Shown: positions 1 to 6,938, counted from the first letter of the stretch. The stretch: 12,554 nt of DNA from Candidatus Adiutrix sp. (GCA_031286085.1 JAITUX010000160.1:1-12554), one strand, 5' to 3'. Made by a program: numbers and translations. The notes: generated from the letters alone by a model not told the origin.

Positions 1-485
1 GCGTGGTGAGGGGGCGGGGGGGTTACAGGGGTGAAGGCCGCTTCCGGCCACGGCCAGCTCACTGGCTGAACGACTTCAAAATCATCAGCCGCTTCCGTCC
101 CGGCCGGCGGCTCGCCGGCCGGGACGGCGAAAGCCCGGGGCGGGGAGGGCGTTATTTCCCCGGCCGCGGCCCCGTAAGCCGAAAGCCCGGGCCAGGGTTG
201 GGGCGAGGCGGTTTCCCCCGCCGACGTGGGCTGATTGGCGCCCAAGGCTATGGGCCGGATATCTTCCGCCGGCTGGAGGTCTTCCCCGAAGTCCTCGCTT
301 CCCGCGGCCGCGCCCAGTAAGGGCTGCGGCACGGCCATTCTCTGGCCGGCGAGCTGGAAAAAATTGACCGTCCCCGGCGCCGGCAGATCCAGGTTCAAAA
401 GCCGGCGCCTGGCGGTCAGATCCCTGTGGCATTTGGGGCAGACCAGATGGTGGTCAAAACTGTTGAACCCGCACTTGCAGCGCAT
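1..485 (-). CDS. Zinc-ribbon protein with Pro/Ala-rich tail, 3' end cut by window edge
   Basis: This reading frame stays open from the ATG at 485-483 to position 1, so about 161 codons are seen and the C-terminus is missing. The N-terminus carries C3, C5, C16 and C19 (CKC, then ten residues, then CPKC), a compact treble-clef or zinc-ribbon metal site. Residues 20-45 (RDLTARRRLLNLDLPAPGTV) are followed by a long low-complexity region rich in Pro, Ala, Gly and Glu that looks like a disordered linker. A strong Shine-Dalgarno GGAGG (496-492) sits 6 nt before the ATG and fixes the start. Such N-terminal zinc ribbons with a variable, often membrane-anchored C-terminal part are common among uncharacterised Desulfobacterota proteins. 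The function is unknown, and the missing part could hold a TM segment or another domain. It is divergent from livJ. Confidence 0.75.
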   Translation of the reverse strand, partial: MRCKCGFNSFDHHLVCPKCHRDLTARRRLLNLDLPAPGTVNFFQLAGQRMAVPQPLLGAAAGSEDFGEDLQPAEDIRPIALGANQPTSAGETASPQPWPGLSAYGAAAGEITPSPPRAFAVPAGEPPAGTEAADDFEVVQPVSWPWPEAAFTPVTPPPPHH

Positions 486-546
486 TTCAAACCTCCGCCT
501 CTCTTAGGGGCGTGGAGCCGCCCCCGCCCTGGCGACATCTTGGCTT

Positions 547-592
547 TCTAATATAATTTAATTATAAATAAAAGAAAATAAGTTTTTATAAT
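547..592. promoter_or_regulatory. A/T-rich island with TATAAT-like hexamers
   Basis: Only 3 of these 46 bases are G or C, in a neighbourhood that is mostly GC-rich. Plus-strand TATAAT occurs at 552-557 and at 587-592, and the minus strand also contains several A/T-rich hexamers that could serve as -10 elements for the zinc-ribbon gene. No good -35 partner is placed at 16-18 bp for either plus-strand copy. The island could be a promoter core, an UP element or a binding site for a nucleoid-associated protein. The sequence does not separate these. Confidence 0.4.
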
Positions 593-693
593 CGTGGGCG
601 GAAACCAGGGCTTGACTTAATAACAGCTTGAGATATTTATGGAACGCGGCTCAAAAGAGACTGGCCGGAGGTTCCGGGGTCTGGTTTTTACCG

Positions 694-720
694 TTGACTG
701 GACTGGCCTTTTAGTGTAAT
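694..720 (+). promoter_or_regulatory. Candidate sigma-70 promoter for the liv operon
   Basis: TTGACT (694-699, 5 of 6 to TTGACA) is followed after 15 bp by TGTAAT (715-720, 5 of 6 to TATAAT). The 15-bp spacer is short. A rival is TTGACT (612-617) with TATTTA (634-639) at 16 bp, which has a poorer -10. Either would give a livJ leader of more than 100 nt containing the tandem repeat at 785-812. Confidence 0.3.
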
Positions 721-784
721 CATAAAATATTTCACCGAATGGCTGCGGGGCTGGCTTGGCCATCCATATGGCGGATCGTGGTCA

Positions 785-812
785 TCGGCGTTAGGTCGTC
801 GGCGTTAGGTCG
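785..812 (+). repeat. Perfect tandem 14-bp direct repeat in the livJ leader
   Basis: TCGGCGTTAGGTCG occurs twice back to back (785-798 and 799-812), ending 43 bp before the livJ ATG. The spacing is about 1.3 helical turns, so the copies would not lie on the same DNA face. It could be a tandem operator, a leader RNA element or a simple slippage duplication. Confidence 0.85.
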
Positions 813-855
813 CGCCGTTGATTGATTTTGAGGCTCAATAATTCAGGAGGAAATT

Positions 856-1986
856 ATGCGGAAAATCACCCTCGCCATCCTGGCCCTGGCCTTATTGGTC
901 TCCGGCCCCCTCTCAGCCCAGAACAATCCGGAGCCTTTCAAAATAGGCTACGGCGGGGCTCTTTTAGGCAACCTGGCTTCCTATGGCCTTTCCGGCTTCT
1001 ATGGCCTGGAATATGCGGTATTGAAGACCAACGCGGCCGGCGGCCTGACCGGGCGCCAGATTGAAGTGATCAAGGAGGACGACGGCTGCGACCCGGCCCT
1101 GGCCTCCACCGCGGCCACCAAGCTGGCCGGCGGCGGCGTCAAGGTGGTTTTGGGCCACACCTGTTCCGGGGCCACCAACAGCGCCTTGAGCGTTTACGGC
1201 TCGAACATGCTCTTGATTTCGCCTTCAGCCACGGAGGTCGGCCTGACCGAGAGCGGCCGTAACCCCTATTTCTTCCGCACCATCATGCGCGATGACGTCC
1301 AGGCCGACCTTCAGGTGGAATTCGTCAAAAAGCGCGGCTTCAAGAAAGTCGCCATTCTGCACGACAAGGGGGACTACGGCAAGGCCCTGGCCGACCGGGC
1401 CAAGGCCGGCTTTGACGCCGCCCCGGACAGCGGCGTCAAGGTGGTGCTCTTCGAGGGCGTGACCAGCGGCCAGCCTTCCTATGACCCGGTCATTTCCAAG
1501 CTGCGCAGCAGCGAAGCAGAAGTGCTGCTCTGGGGCGGTTATTACGCCGACGCCTCCAAGCTGGCCCTCCAGATGCGCTCCAAAAAAGTCAATACCATCA
1601 TTATCGGCGCCGACGGCCTGAACAACGAGGCCTATGTCAAAATGGCCGGCGAAGCCGCTGAAGGCACCTTCGCCACCGGCCCCGCCGACATCTCCAAGAA
1701 TTCCTCTCCGGCCATAGCCGCGGCCCTTGAGGACCACAAAAAACGCCACAGCGAGGAGATCGGGCCCTACTTCTTCTACGCCGCCGGCGCCGCCGAGGCG
1801 CTCTTCGCGGCCATTGAGAAGGCCGGAGGCGACGCCGACCTGGAGGCCATCAAGAAGAATCTCCAGGAAAACACGGTGGAGACGGTCATGGGTCCGGTGC
1901 GTTTCGACGCCAAGGGCGACGTCATCGGCGCCAAGGCCACCATGTATGAGATAAAGAACGGCCAGTTCGTGGAAGTGGAACTGTAA
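856..1986 (+). CDS. livJ: Branched-chain amino-acid ABC transporter, periplasmic substrate-binding protein
   Basis: This is a type I periplasmic binding protein (Peripla_BP_6 / LivJ family) of 376 aa, the usual size. It captures leucine, isoleucine, valine or a related amino acid in the periplasm and delivers it to LivHM. A Sec signal peptide covers residues 1-21 (MRKITLAILALALLVSGPLSA), with no lipobox Cys. C78 and C103 (in DDGCDP and GHTCSGAT) match the LivJ disulfide pair. The HTCSGAT and SPSATE segments correspond to the ligand-binding serine/threonine loops of the family (HLCSSST and TPAAT in E. coli LivJ). The Shine-Dalgarno AGGAGG lies 5 nt before the ATG. It is first in its operon and followed by a hairpin that may raise its mRNA level relative to the membrane genes. 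The exact substrate cannot be read from sequence, since amide- and urea-binding relatives share this fold. Confidence 0.93.
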   Translation: MRKITLAILALALLVSGPLSAQNNPEPFKIGYGGALLGNLASYGLSGFYGLEYAVLKTNAAGGLTGRQIEVIKEDDGCDPALASTAATKLAGGGVKVVLGHTCSGATNSALSVYGSNMLLISPSATEVGLTESGRNPYFFRTIMRDDVQADLQVEFVKKRGFKKVAILHDKGDYGKALADRAKAGFDAAPDSGVKVVLFEGVTSGQPSYDPVISKLRSSEAEVLLWGGYYADASKLALQMRSKKVNTIIIGADGLNNEAYVKMAGEAAEGTFATGPADISKNSSPAIAAALEDHKKRHSEEIGPYFFYAAGAAEALFAAIEKAGGDADLEAIKKNLQENTVETVMGPVRFDAKGDVIGAKATMYEIKNGQFVEVEL

Positions 1987-2002
1987 ACCACTATGCAAGC
2001 CA

Positions 2003-2040
2003 GCCGTCCCGGGCGCCCCTGTCCCGCCGCCCGGGACGGC
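2003..2040 (+). promoter_or_regulatory. livJ-livH intercistronic hairpin
   Basis: GCCGTCCCGGGCG (2003-2015) pairs perfectly with CGCCCGGGACGGC (2028-2040), giving a 13-bp GC stem with a 12-nt loop, starting 16 nt after the livJ stop. No T-run follows, so it is not a classic intrinsic terminator. Between a binding protein and its permease, such a stem usually limits read-through or protects the upstream mRNA from 3' exonucleases. That role is inferred here. Confidence 0.7.
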
Positions 2041-2141
2041 CTGAAAACGGCCGCCCCGCCGACTTAAGCCAATAATTCGACCAGGCGGGCGCGGCCGGTC
2101 CGCGTCCTAAGGCTTAGGCCAGCATTGTCCGGCCCGACCAC

Positions 2142-3044
2142 ATGGAATTATTCCTTGACCTATTGATAAGCGGCCTGACCAAAGGCAGCATTTATGCCCT
2201 CATCGCCTTGGGCTACACCATGGTCTATGGCATCGTGGGGCTCATAAATTTCGCCCACGGCGAAATTTACATGATCGGCGCCTTCATCGCCCTCATCGCC
2301 TCCCTGGCCCTCAGCCAGGCCGGCCTGGCCGGCTGGGGGCTTCTGGTCTCCGTGGCAGCGGCGGCCGTGGTTTACTCGGCCATGTACGGCTGGACCGTGG
2401 AGAAAATAGCCTACAAGCCCCTGCGCGGCTCCTCCCGCCTCTCTCCCCTCATCAGCGCCATCGGCATGTCCATATTTTTGCAGAACTATGTCCAGCTGCT
2501 CCAGAGCCCCAACTTTCTTACCTTTCCGTCACTGGTCCCGGAATTGGGTTTTCTGGCCCCCGTCAGCCACATCGTCAACAGCACGCAGTTGTTCATCTGG
2601 CTGGCCACGGCCCTCATCATGACCGCCCTGACCGTCCTGATCAAGTTCACCCGCCTCGGACTTTCCATGCGGGCCGTATCCCAGGATCCGGACATGGCCC
2701 GCCTCTCCGGGGTCAACATCGACCGGGTCATCTCCAGCACCTTCGTCATAGGTTCGGCCTTGGCGGCGGTGGGCGGCCTCCTCATCGGCTGCTACATGCG
2801 GCAGATTGACTTCTATATCGGTTTTCTGGCCGGCATGAAGGCCTTCACCGCCGCCGTCCTGGGCGGCATAGGCTCCATACCGGGGGCCGTCCTGGGAGCC
2901 CTGGTGCTGGGCTTCGCCGAAAGTTTCGCCGCCGGCTTCATTTCCAGCGACTACGAGGACGCGGTGGCCTTTGTCCTCCTGATCGTCATCCTCATCGCCC
3001 GGCCCGGCGGCCTGATGGGCGCGGCCCAGACCCAGAAGGTTTGA
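2142..3044 (+). CDS. livH: Branched-chain amino-acid ABC transporter permease LivH
   Basis: LivH is an inner-membrane permease subunit of 300 aa with about eight hydrophobic segments, and it pairs with LivM to form the channel. The N-terminus is typical of the family (LLISGLTKGSIYALIALGYTMVYGIVGLINFAHG, split here as residues 8-27 and 28-40). The cytoplasmic coupling loop that contacts the ATPases is at about 177-196 (RAVSQDPDMARLSGVNIDRV). The GGIGSIPGAVLGA stretch (241-253) is the conserved end-of-domain motif. The start is set by homology to LivH N-termini. The 20 nt before this ATG contain no purine-rich Shine-Dalgarno, which is unusual beside its neighbours. It lies 155 nt after livJ and ends 2 nt before the livM ATG. 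Confidence 0.95.
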   Translation: MELFLDLLISGLTKGSIYALIALGYTMVYGIVGLINFAHGEIYMIGAFIALIASLALSQAGLAGWGLLVSVAAAAVVYSAMYGWTVEKIAYKPLRGSSRLSPLISAIGMSIFLQNYVQLLQSPNFLTFPSLVPELGFLAPVSHIVNSTQLFIWLATALIMTALTVLIKFTRLGLSMRAVSQDPDMARLSGVNIDRVISSTFVIGSALAAVGGLLIGCYMRQIDFYIGFLAGMKAFTAAVLGGIGSIPGAVLGALVLGFAESFAAGFISSDYEDAVAFVLLIVILIARPGGLMGAAQTQKV

Positions 3045-3046
3045 CC

Positions 3047-4387
3047 ATGTCCTTTAAACCCGGACGGTTCGACTGGAAGAGGGAACTTGCGGCCTCCAGC
3101 CTGGCCGCCGTCTGGCTGGCCCTCCTGGCCGGCCCTCTGGCGCTCTTTAAAATAAACACCTCCGACTACAGCCTCGGCCTGCGCTGGCCGCTTCTGCTCA
3201 AGATGGCCGGCGGGGCCTTTGTCCTTTCGGCCGTGTGGCGCCGCTTTCTGGCCAGGCGCGCTTCGGCGCGCCGAGCCGCCCAGCGCGGGGAAGCCGACAA
3301 GCCGCAAGGCGGACGGGGCCCGGCCCGGACCTGGGTGGACATGGTCATGGGCGCCCGCTACCGCCTCCAGATAATCGGCCTTTTCATACTGGGGCTCATG
3401 TCCATACCTTTCTGGGCCTCCCCCTACGTGGTCCACATTTTCATCACCGCCCTCATCTATATAGCCTTGGGCCTGGGCCTCAACATAGTGGTGGGAGTCA
3501 GCGGCCTTTTGAACCTGGGCTACGTGGCCTTCTACGCCATCGGGGCCTACACCTACGCCCTCCTTAATTTTCACTTCGGCCTGGGCTTCTGGCTCTGCCT
3601 GCCCCTGGGCGCCCTGACCGCCACCGCCCTGGGCCTGCTTCTGGGTTTTCCCGTCCTGCGCCTGCGCGGCGACTACCTGGCCATAGTCACCCTGGGCTTC
3701 GGTGAAATCGTGCGCCTGGTCCTGGTCAACACCGAACTGACCCAAGGCCCGCGGGGCATCGGCAACATCAGCCCTCCGGCCTTTTTCGGCCTGGATTTGA
3801 ACAGCCAGGTCAAGCCCCATCTCCTTAAGGTTCTGCCCCTGATGAGCCCGGACCTGGATATGAACAAGGCCCTCATCTTCTTCATCATCCTGGCCCTGGT
3901 CATTCTGACCATAGTTGCCGTCTTCCGCCTGGAAAACTCCCGCCTGGGTCGGGCCTGGCTGGCCCTCCGGGAAGACGAGGTGGCCTGCCAGGCCATGGGC
4001 ATCAACCGCACCCGGGCCAAGCTCACCGCCTTCGCCCTGGGCGCCACCTGGGCCGGTCTGGCCGGAGTGGTCTTCGCCTCCCAGGTGACCTTCATCAACC
4101 CCACCAGCTTCGGCTTCATGCAGTCGGTGATGATTCTCTCCATCGTGGTGCTGGGCGGCATGGGCTCCATTCCGGGGGTCATCCTCGGGGCCCTGGTGCT
4201 GATTCTCCTGCCGGAATATCTGCGCAGTTATGATGATTACCGCATGTTGCTTTTCGGCGCCCTGATGGTGCTGATGATGGTTCTCCGGCCCGGCGGCCTC
4301 ATCCAGTCCGTGCGCCAGGTTTATATCCATCGGCCGGCCGCGTCCACCCCGGCCGCCCCGCCTCGCCAGGAACCCCGCGGGACATGA
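3047..4387 (+). CDS. livM: Branched-chain amino-acid ABC transporter permease LivM
   Basis: LivM is the second inner-membrane permease, 446 aa, and forms the LivHM channel with LivH. The BPD_transp_2 core runs from about residue 105 to 420, with SGLLNLGYVAFYAIGAY near 152-168, FPVLRLRGDYLAIVTLGFGE at 201-220, the coupling loop RAWLALREDEVACQAMGINR at 302-321, and GGMGSIPGVILGA at 370-382. The first 100 residues hold two extra hydrophobic segments (about 15-35 and 48-64) and a basic linker, like the N-terminal extension of E. coli LivM (DUF3382). ATG 3047 is preferred over an in-frame TTG at 3041 because AGAAGG ends 7 nt upstream. The TGA overlaps the livG ATG (ATGA), implying translational coupling. 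The last 18 residues are Pro/Ala-rich. Confidence 0.94.
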   Translation: MSFKPGRFDWKRELAASSLAAVWLALLAGPLALFKINTSDYSLGLRWPLLLKMAGGAFVLSAVWRRFLARRASARRAAQRGEADKPQGGRGPARTWVDMVMGARYRLQIIGLFILGLMSIPFWASPYVVHIFITALIYIALGLGLNIVVGVSGLLNLGYVAFYAIGAYTYALLNFHFGLGFWLCLPLGALTATALGLLLGFPVLRLRGDYLAIVTLGFGEIVRLVLVNTELTQGPRGIGNISPPAFFGLDLNSQVKPHLLKVLPLMSPDLDMNKALIFFIILALVILTIVAVFRLENSRLGRAWLALREDEVACQAMGINRTRAKLTAFALGATWAGLAGVVFASQVTFINPTSFGFMQSVMILSIVVLGGMGSIPGVILGALVLILLPEYLRSYDDYRMLLFGALMVLMMVLRPGGLIQSVRQVYIHRPAASTPAAPPRQEPRGT

Positions 4388-5184
4388 CCAGGCCGCCTAT
4401 CATAGAGACCCGGGGCCTCTCCAAGACCTTCGGCGGCCTGGTGGCCCTGGACGAGGTGGATTTCCAGGTCGAGGAAGGCTCCATAACCGCCCTGATCGGA
4501 CCGAACGGGGCCGGCAAGACCACCCTGTTCAACTGCCTCACCGGCATTTATCCGCCCACCCGGGGCCATATTGTCCTCCGCCGGCCGCGAGGCGCGGGCG
4601 AGCCGCCGCTTAAGACGGCCCTGAACAATCTTAGGCCCGACCAGGTCACGGCCCTGGGCCTGGCCCGGACTTTCCAGAACATCCGCCTTTTCAACAACCT
4701 CACCGTGCTGGAAAACGTGCTCATCGGCTGCCACACGCGGATGAAGGCCGGTCTCTGGGGGGCCTTAATGCGCACCCGCCAAACCAGGGCCGAAGAACGG
4801 GCCATGGCCGAGTTCAGCATAGAGCTTCTGGAAAAATACGGCCTGGGCGCGGCGGCCAACGACCTGGCCAAAAATCTGCCCTATGGCGACCAGCGGCGCC
4901 TGGAGATAATCCGGGCCCTGGCCACCGGCCCCCGTCTCCTCTTGCTGGACGAGCCGGCCGCCGGACTGAACATCGCCGAAACCGGCGCCTTGGACGATCT
5001 CATCCGCCTTATCCGCGAACGGGAAAACCTGTCCATCCTCCTCATCGAACATGACATGAACCTGGTGATGAGCGTTTCGGAAAAAGTCTGGGTCATGGAA
5101 TACGGACGCCTGATAGCCGCCGGCGCCCCGGAAGAGGTCAAGAACGATCCGGTGGTCATCCGGGCCTACCTGGGGGAGGAATGA
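4384..5184 (+). CDS. livG: Branched-chain amino-acid ABC transporter ATP-binding protein LivG
   Basis: LivG is a cytoplasmic ATPase subunit of 266 aa that powers import through LivHM. Walker A is GPNGAGKTT (39-47), the Q-loop glutamine is Q98 in ARTFQNIRLF, the signature is the LivG-typical variant LPYGDQRR (165-172) in place of LSGGQ, Walker B is LLLLDEP (185-191), and the switch histidine is H223 in IEHD. The C-terminal tail (NDPVVIRAYLGEE) is the usual BCA_ABC_TP_C segment. All catalytic residues are present. A short insertion between Walker A and the Q-loop (about 64-84, RRPRGAGEPPLK) is more basic and proline-rich than in well-known LivG proteins. Start and stop overlap both neighbours by ATGA, so it is translated as one coupled block with livM and livF. 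Confidence 0.96.
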   Translation: MTRPPIIETRGLSKTFGGLVALDEVDFQVEEGSITALIGPNGAGKTTLFNCLTGIYPPTRGHIVLRRPRGAGEPPLKTALNNLRPDQVTALGLARTFQNIRLFNNLTVLENVLIGCHTRMKAGLWGALMRTRQTRAEERAMAEFSIELLEKYGLGAAANDLAKNLPYGDQRRLEIIRALATGPRLLLLDEPAAGLNIAETGALDDLIRLIRERENLSILLIEHDMNLVMSVSEKVWVMEYGRLIAAGAPEEVKNDPVVIRAYLGEE

Positions 5185-5891
5185 TGCTCAAGCTGGAGGG
5201 CCTGCACACCTTTTACGGCAACATTGAAGCCTTGAAAGGCCTGGACCTGACCGTTGAAGAGGGCGAGATAATCGCCCTCCTGGGGGCCAACGGCGCGGGC
5301 AAAACCACCACCTTGAACTGCATCTCCGGCCTCATACCGCCCCGGCGGGGCCGGGTTTTTTTTGACGGCGAGGATATAACCGGGCACAGCCCCGAGAGCC
5401 TGGTGGCCCGGGGTCTCATTGAGGTTCCCGAAGGCCGCCGCATCTTTCCCGCCCTGACGGTCATGGAAAACCTTAAAATGGGGGCCTATCTGAGGCGTGA
5501 CCAGCCGGAGATAAGCAGAGACCTGGACTATGTCTTCAATCTCTTCCCCATTCTGCGGGCCAGGGCCGGCCAGAGCGGCGGCACCTTGTCCGGGGGGGAG
5601 CAGCAGATGCTGGCCATTTCCCGGGCTTTGATGGGCCGGCCCCGCATGCTCCTCTTGGACGAGCCCTCCCTGGGACTGGCCCCATTGATAATCCGCAACA
5701 TTTTTGATATAATCAGGCAAATCAACATGGAACGCGGCACTACTGTCCTCCTGGTTGAACAGAACGCCAATTTGGCGTTGAAGGTGGCTGACCGGGCCTA
5801 TATTCTGACCACCGGGCTGATAACCTTAAGCGGTTCGGCCGAAGTTCTCATGGCCGATGAAGGCATCCGCAAAGCCTACCTGGGGGGTTGA
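5184..5891 (+). CDS. livF: Branched-chain amino-acid ABC transporter ATP-binding protein LivF
   Basis: LivF is the second ATPase, 235 aa, and forms the nucleotide-binding heterodimer with LivG. Walker A is GANGAGKTT (34-42), VPEGRRIFPALTVMENL (81-97) is the family Q-loop region, the signature is LSGGEQQ (135-141), and Walker B is LLLDEP (156-161). VEQN (191-194) has Gln where most ABC ATPases have the switch His, which is normal for LivF. Two adjacent ATGs are possible (5181 and 5184). The Shine-Dalgarno GGAGG (5175-5179) is only 1 nt from the first and 4 nt from the second, so 5184 is favoured, although 5181 would give an ATGA overlap with livG. It ends 40 nt before the first secreted paralogue, and no terminator is visible between them. 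Confidence 0.96.
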   Translation: MLKLEGLHTFYGNIEALKGLDLTVEEGEIIALLGANGAGKTTTLNCISGLIPPRRGRVFFDGEDITGHSPESLVARGLIEVPEGRRIFPALTVMENLKMGAYLRRDQPEISRDLDYVFNLFPILRARAGQSGGTLSGGEQQMLAISRALMGRPRMLLLDEPSLGLAPLIIRNIFDIIRQINMERGTTVLLVEQNANLALKVADRAYILTTGLITLSGSAEVLMADEGIRKAYLGG

Positions 5892-5931
5892 CCAAAGCGG
5901 GCGGGCGGCCGATTCAATACAGGTTGTGTTT

Positions 5932-6387
5932 ATGACGAAAAAACTGCTGTTCTTGTTGGCCCTGGCCCTGGCCTTTTCGGCGCCGTCCTGGGCCCAGGAG
6001 GAAGTCAAGAGCGATATACCACAGGCGGTCATTGAAACTCTGGAAGCGGAGCCTCCCTTGGGCCAGACCGATATTGACGCCTATATAAAGATAATGCCGG
6101 AGATGACCAGGCTTCTGAGCGATCCCCAGAGCGCTGAACACCTGGCCGCCAGCCTGAATTTGAGCCAGATCCGCTTCTCCTATATTGTCGCCAAGGTGCC
6201 CCTGGCCATGGCCCTGACCTCCGGCGCCGACCCCAAGGCCCTGGGCCTGGATTCACTGCCCCAGGCGCTCCGTCCTTCCGAATTGGAACTGCGCCTGGTG
6301 AAAGACAACCTGGAGGCGCTGGTGACGGCCGCCGAGGAAGCCAACCGGGCTCTGACCGAGGCCTTGCCGGGCGTGACCGCCAAATGA
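5932..6387 (+). CDS. Small secreted protein, paralogue A of a tandem triplet
   Basis: I recognise no named family. The protein is 151 aa with a clear Sec signal peptide (residues 1-21, MTKKLLFLLALALAFSAPSWA), so it is probably periplasmic. The mature part looks helical and soluble, has no Cys, and carries motifs shared with the next two genes: PLxxxDIDAYI (about 42-52), RFSYIVAKVPL (81-91) and LRPSELELRLVKDNL (113-127). ATG 5932 is chosen over an in-frame ATG at 5857, which lies inside livF and would bury the signal peptide behind 25 polar residues. The Shine-Dalgarno is weak (AGG, 8 nt upstream). It follows livF by 40 nt and overlaps gene B by ATGA. The likely role is an accessory periplasmic factor, but that rests on position only. 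Confidence 0.85.
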   Translation: MTKKLLFLLALALAFSAPSWAQEEVKSDIPQAVIETLEAEPPLGQTDIDAYIKIMPEMTRLLSDPQSAEHLAASLNLSQIRFSYIVAKVPLAMALTSGADPKALGLDSLPQALRPSELELRLVKDNLEALVTAAEEANRALTEALPGVTAK

Positions 6388-6938
6388 ACCGTCGAGACCG
6401 GACAGAGCGGAACAATACGCGGTCCGGGGCCGCCTGCTACGGCCCCCCCCGGCCCCCGGCGCCGCTGGGGCTCAAATACGCGGCGGCCCCGTTTTTCAAG
6501 GCTCTTTTCGCTTACCGGGGCCTGGCGGCGGTTCTGGCCCTGGTCTGCCTTTCCGTCCCGGCCCTGGCCGGCGGTGAAGACCCGGAAGGCCCCCTGACCC
6601 AGGCGGACATAGACGCCTATGTCCACCTGGCCCCGCGCCTTTCCGGGGAAACAATGAAAAATAATCCCGAACAGGCCGCCCAATTGTTGGACGAAGTCAA
6701 ATTGACCCGGCGGCGGGCCATCTACATAACCGCCAAAATTCCGGTGACCCAGGCCCTGGCCAGTGGCCTCGTAAGCCCGGACCAACTGCTGGATATTCCA
6801 GCCCGCCTCCGTCCGACCGTTGAAGAGGTCCAGTTGGTCAGCGCCAACCTCCAGACCTTGATGCTGGCCGAGAACGCGGCCATAAAATCGTCCGGGGTCA
6901 AAGTGCCCCGCAAACGGCGCGAGGTTTCCAGGCCATGA
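6384..6938 (+). CDS. Small secreted or anchored protein, paralogue B of a tandem triplet
   Basis: This is a 184-aa protein with the same shared core as A and C: PLTQADIDAYV (70-80), RAIYITAKIPV (111-121) and RLRPTVEEVQLVSANL (141-156). Its signal-like hydrophobic stretch (GLAAVLALVCLSVPALAGG, 46-64) is preceded by about 45 residues that are basic and proline-rich. No ATG, GTG or TTG codon lies nearer the hydrophobic segment, so the extension is either real, making a long n-region or a signal anchor, or a rare start is used. The C-terminus is strongly basic (KVPRKRREVSRP). The ATG overlaps the stop of A and its own stop overlaps the start of C, both as ATGA, which supports coupled translation of the three. 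The function is unknown. Confidence 0.8.
   Translation: MNRRDRTERNNTRSGAACYGPPRPPAPLGLKYAAAPFFKALFAYRGLAAVLALVCLSVPALAGGEDPEGPLTQADIDAYVHLAPRLSGETMKNNPEQAAQLLDEVKLTRRRAIYITAKIPVTQALASGLVSPDQLLDIPARLRPTVEEVQLVSANLQTLMLAENAAIKSSGVKVPRKRREVSRP

Larger units (their letters stand above)
486..855. promoter_or_regulatory. Divergent intergenic control region (zinc-ribbon gene / livJ)
   Basis: These 370 bases hold no gene I can support. From left to right they contain the Shine-Dalgarno of the minus-strand gene, a 6-bp GC hairpin (507-512 with 519-524), the A/T-rich island at 547-592, two TTGACT hexamers (612-617 and 694-699) facing livJ, a perfect tandem 14-bp repeat (785-812), and the livJ Shine-Dalgarno AGGAGG (845-850). 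The length and composition suggest regulated transcription of the transporter operon, but no operator can be assigned to a named regulator. Confidence 0.6.

Noticed and set aside
3..320. Plus-strand frame at the left edge
   Set aside because: It is Arg/Gly/Pro-rich and antisense to the zinc-ribbon frame, which has a better start site and a real cysteine motif.
85..432. Minus-strand 115-codon frame at the left edge
   Set aside because: It is in a different frame from the zinc-ribbon protein on the same strand, with an Arg/Gly-rich composition and no Shine-Dalgarno. The open frame from 485 explains the region better.
1225..1998. Minus-strand frame of 257 codons opposite livJ
   Set aside because: It is a reverse-strand shadow of livJ, rich in Gly, His and Val without motifs.
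3041..3046. TTG start for livM overlapping the livH stop
   Set aside because: The ATG two codons later is better spaced from AGAAGG and is a stronger initiator.
2951..4330. Long minus-strand open frame (459 codons) opposite livM
   Set aside because: It is fully antisense to a well-supported permease, has a Gly/Gln/Asp/His-rich composition typical of a reverse frame of GC-rich membrane-protein DNA, and shows no family motif.
5888..5918. Possible internal promoter before paralogue A (TTGACC and TTCAAT)
   Set aside because: The spacer is 19 bp and the -10 is poor, so it is not enough to call a promoter.
5857..5931. Earlier in-frame ATG for paralogue A
   Set aside because: It lies inside livF and would place 25 polar residues before a textbook signal peptide.
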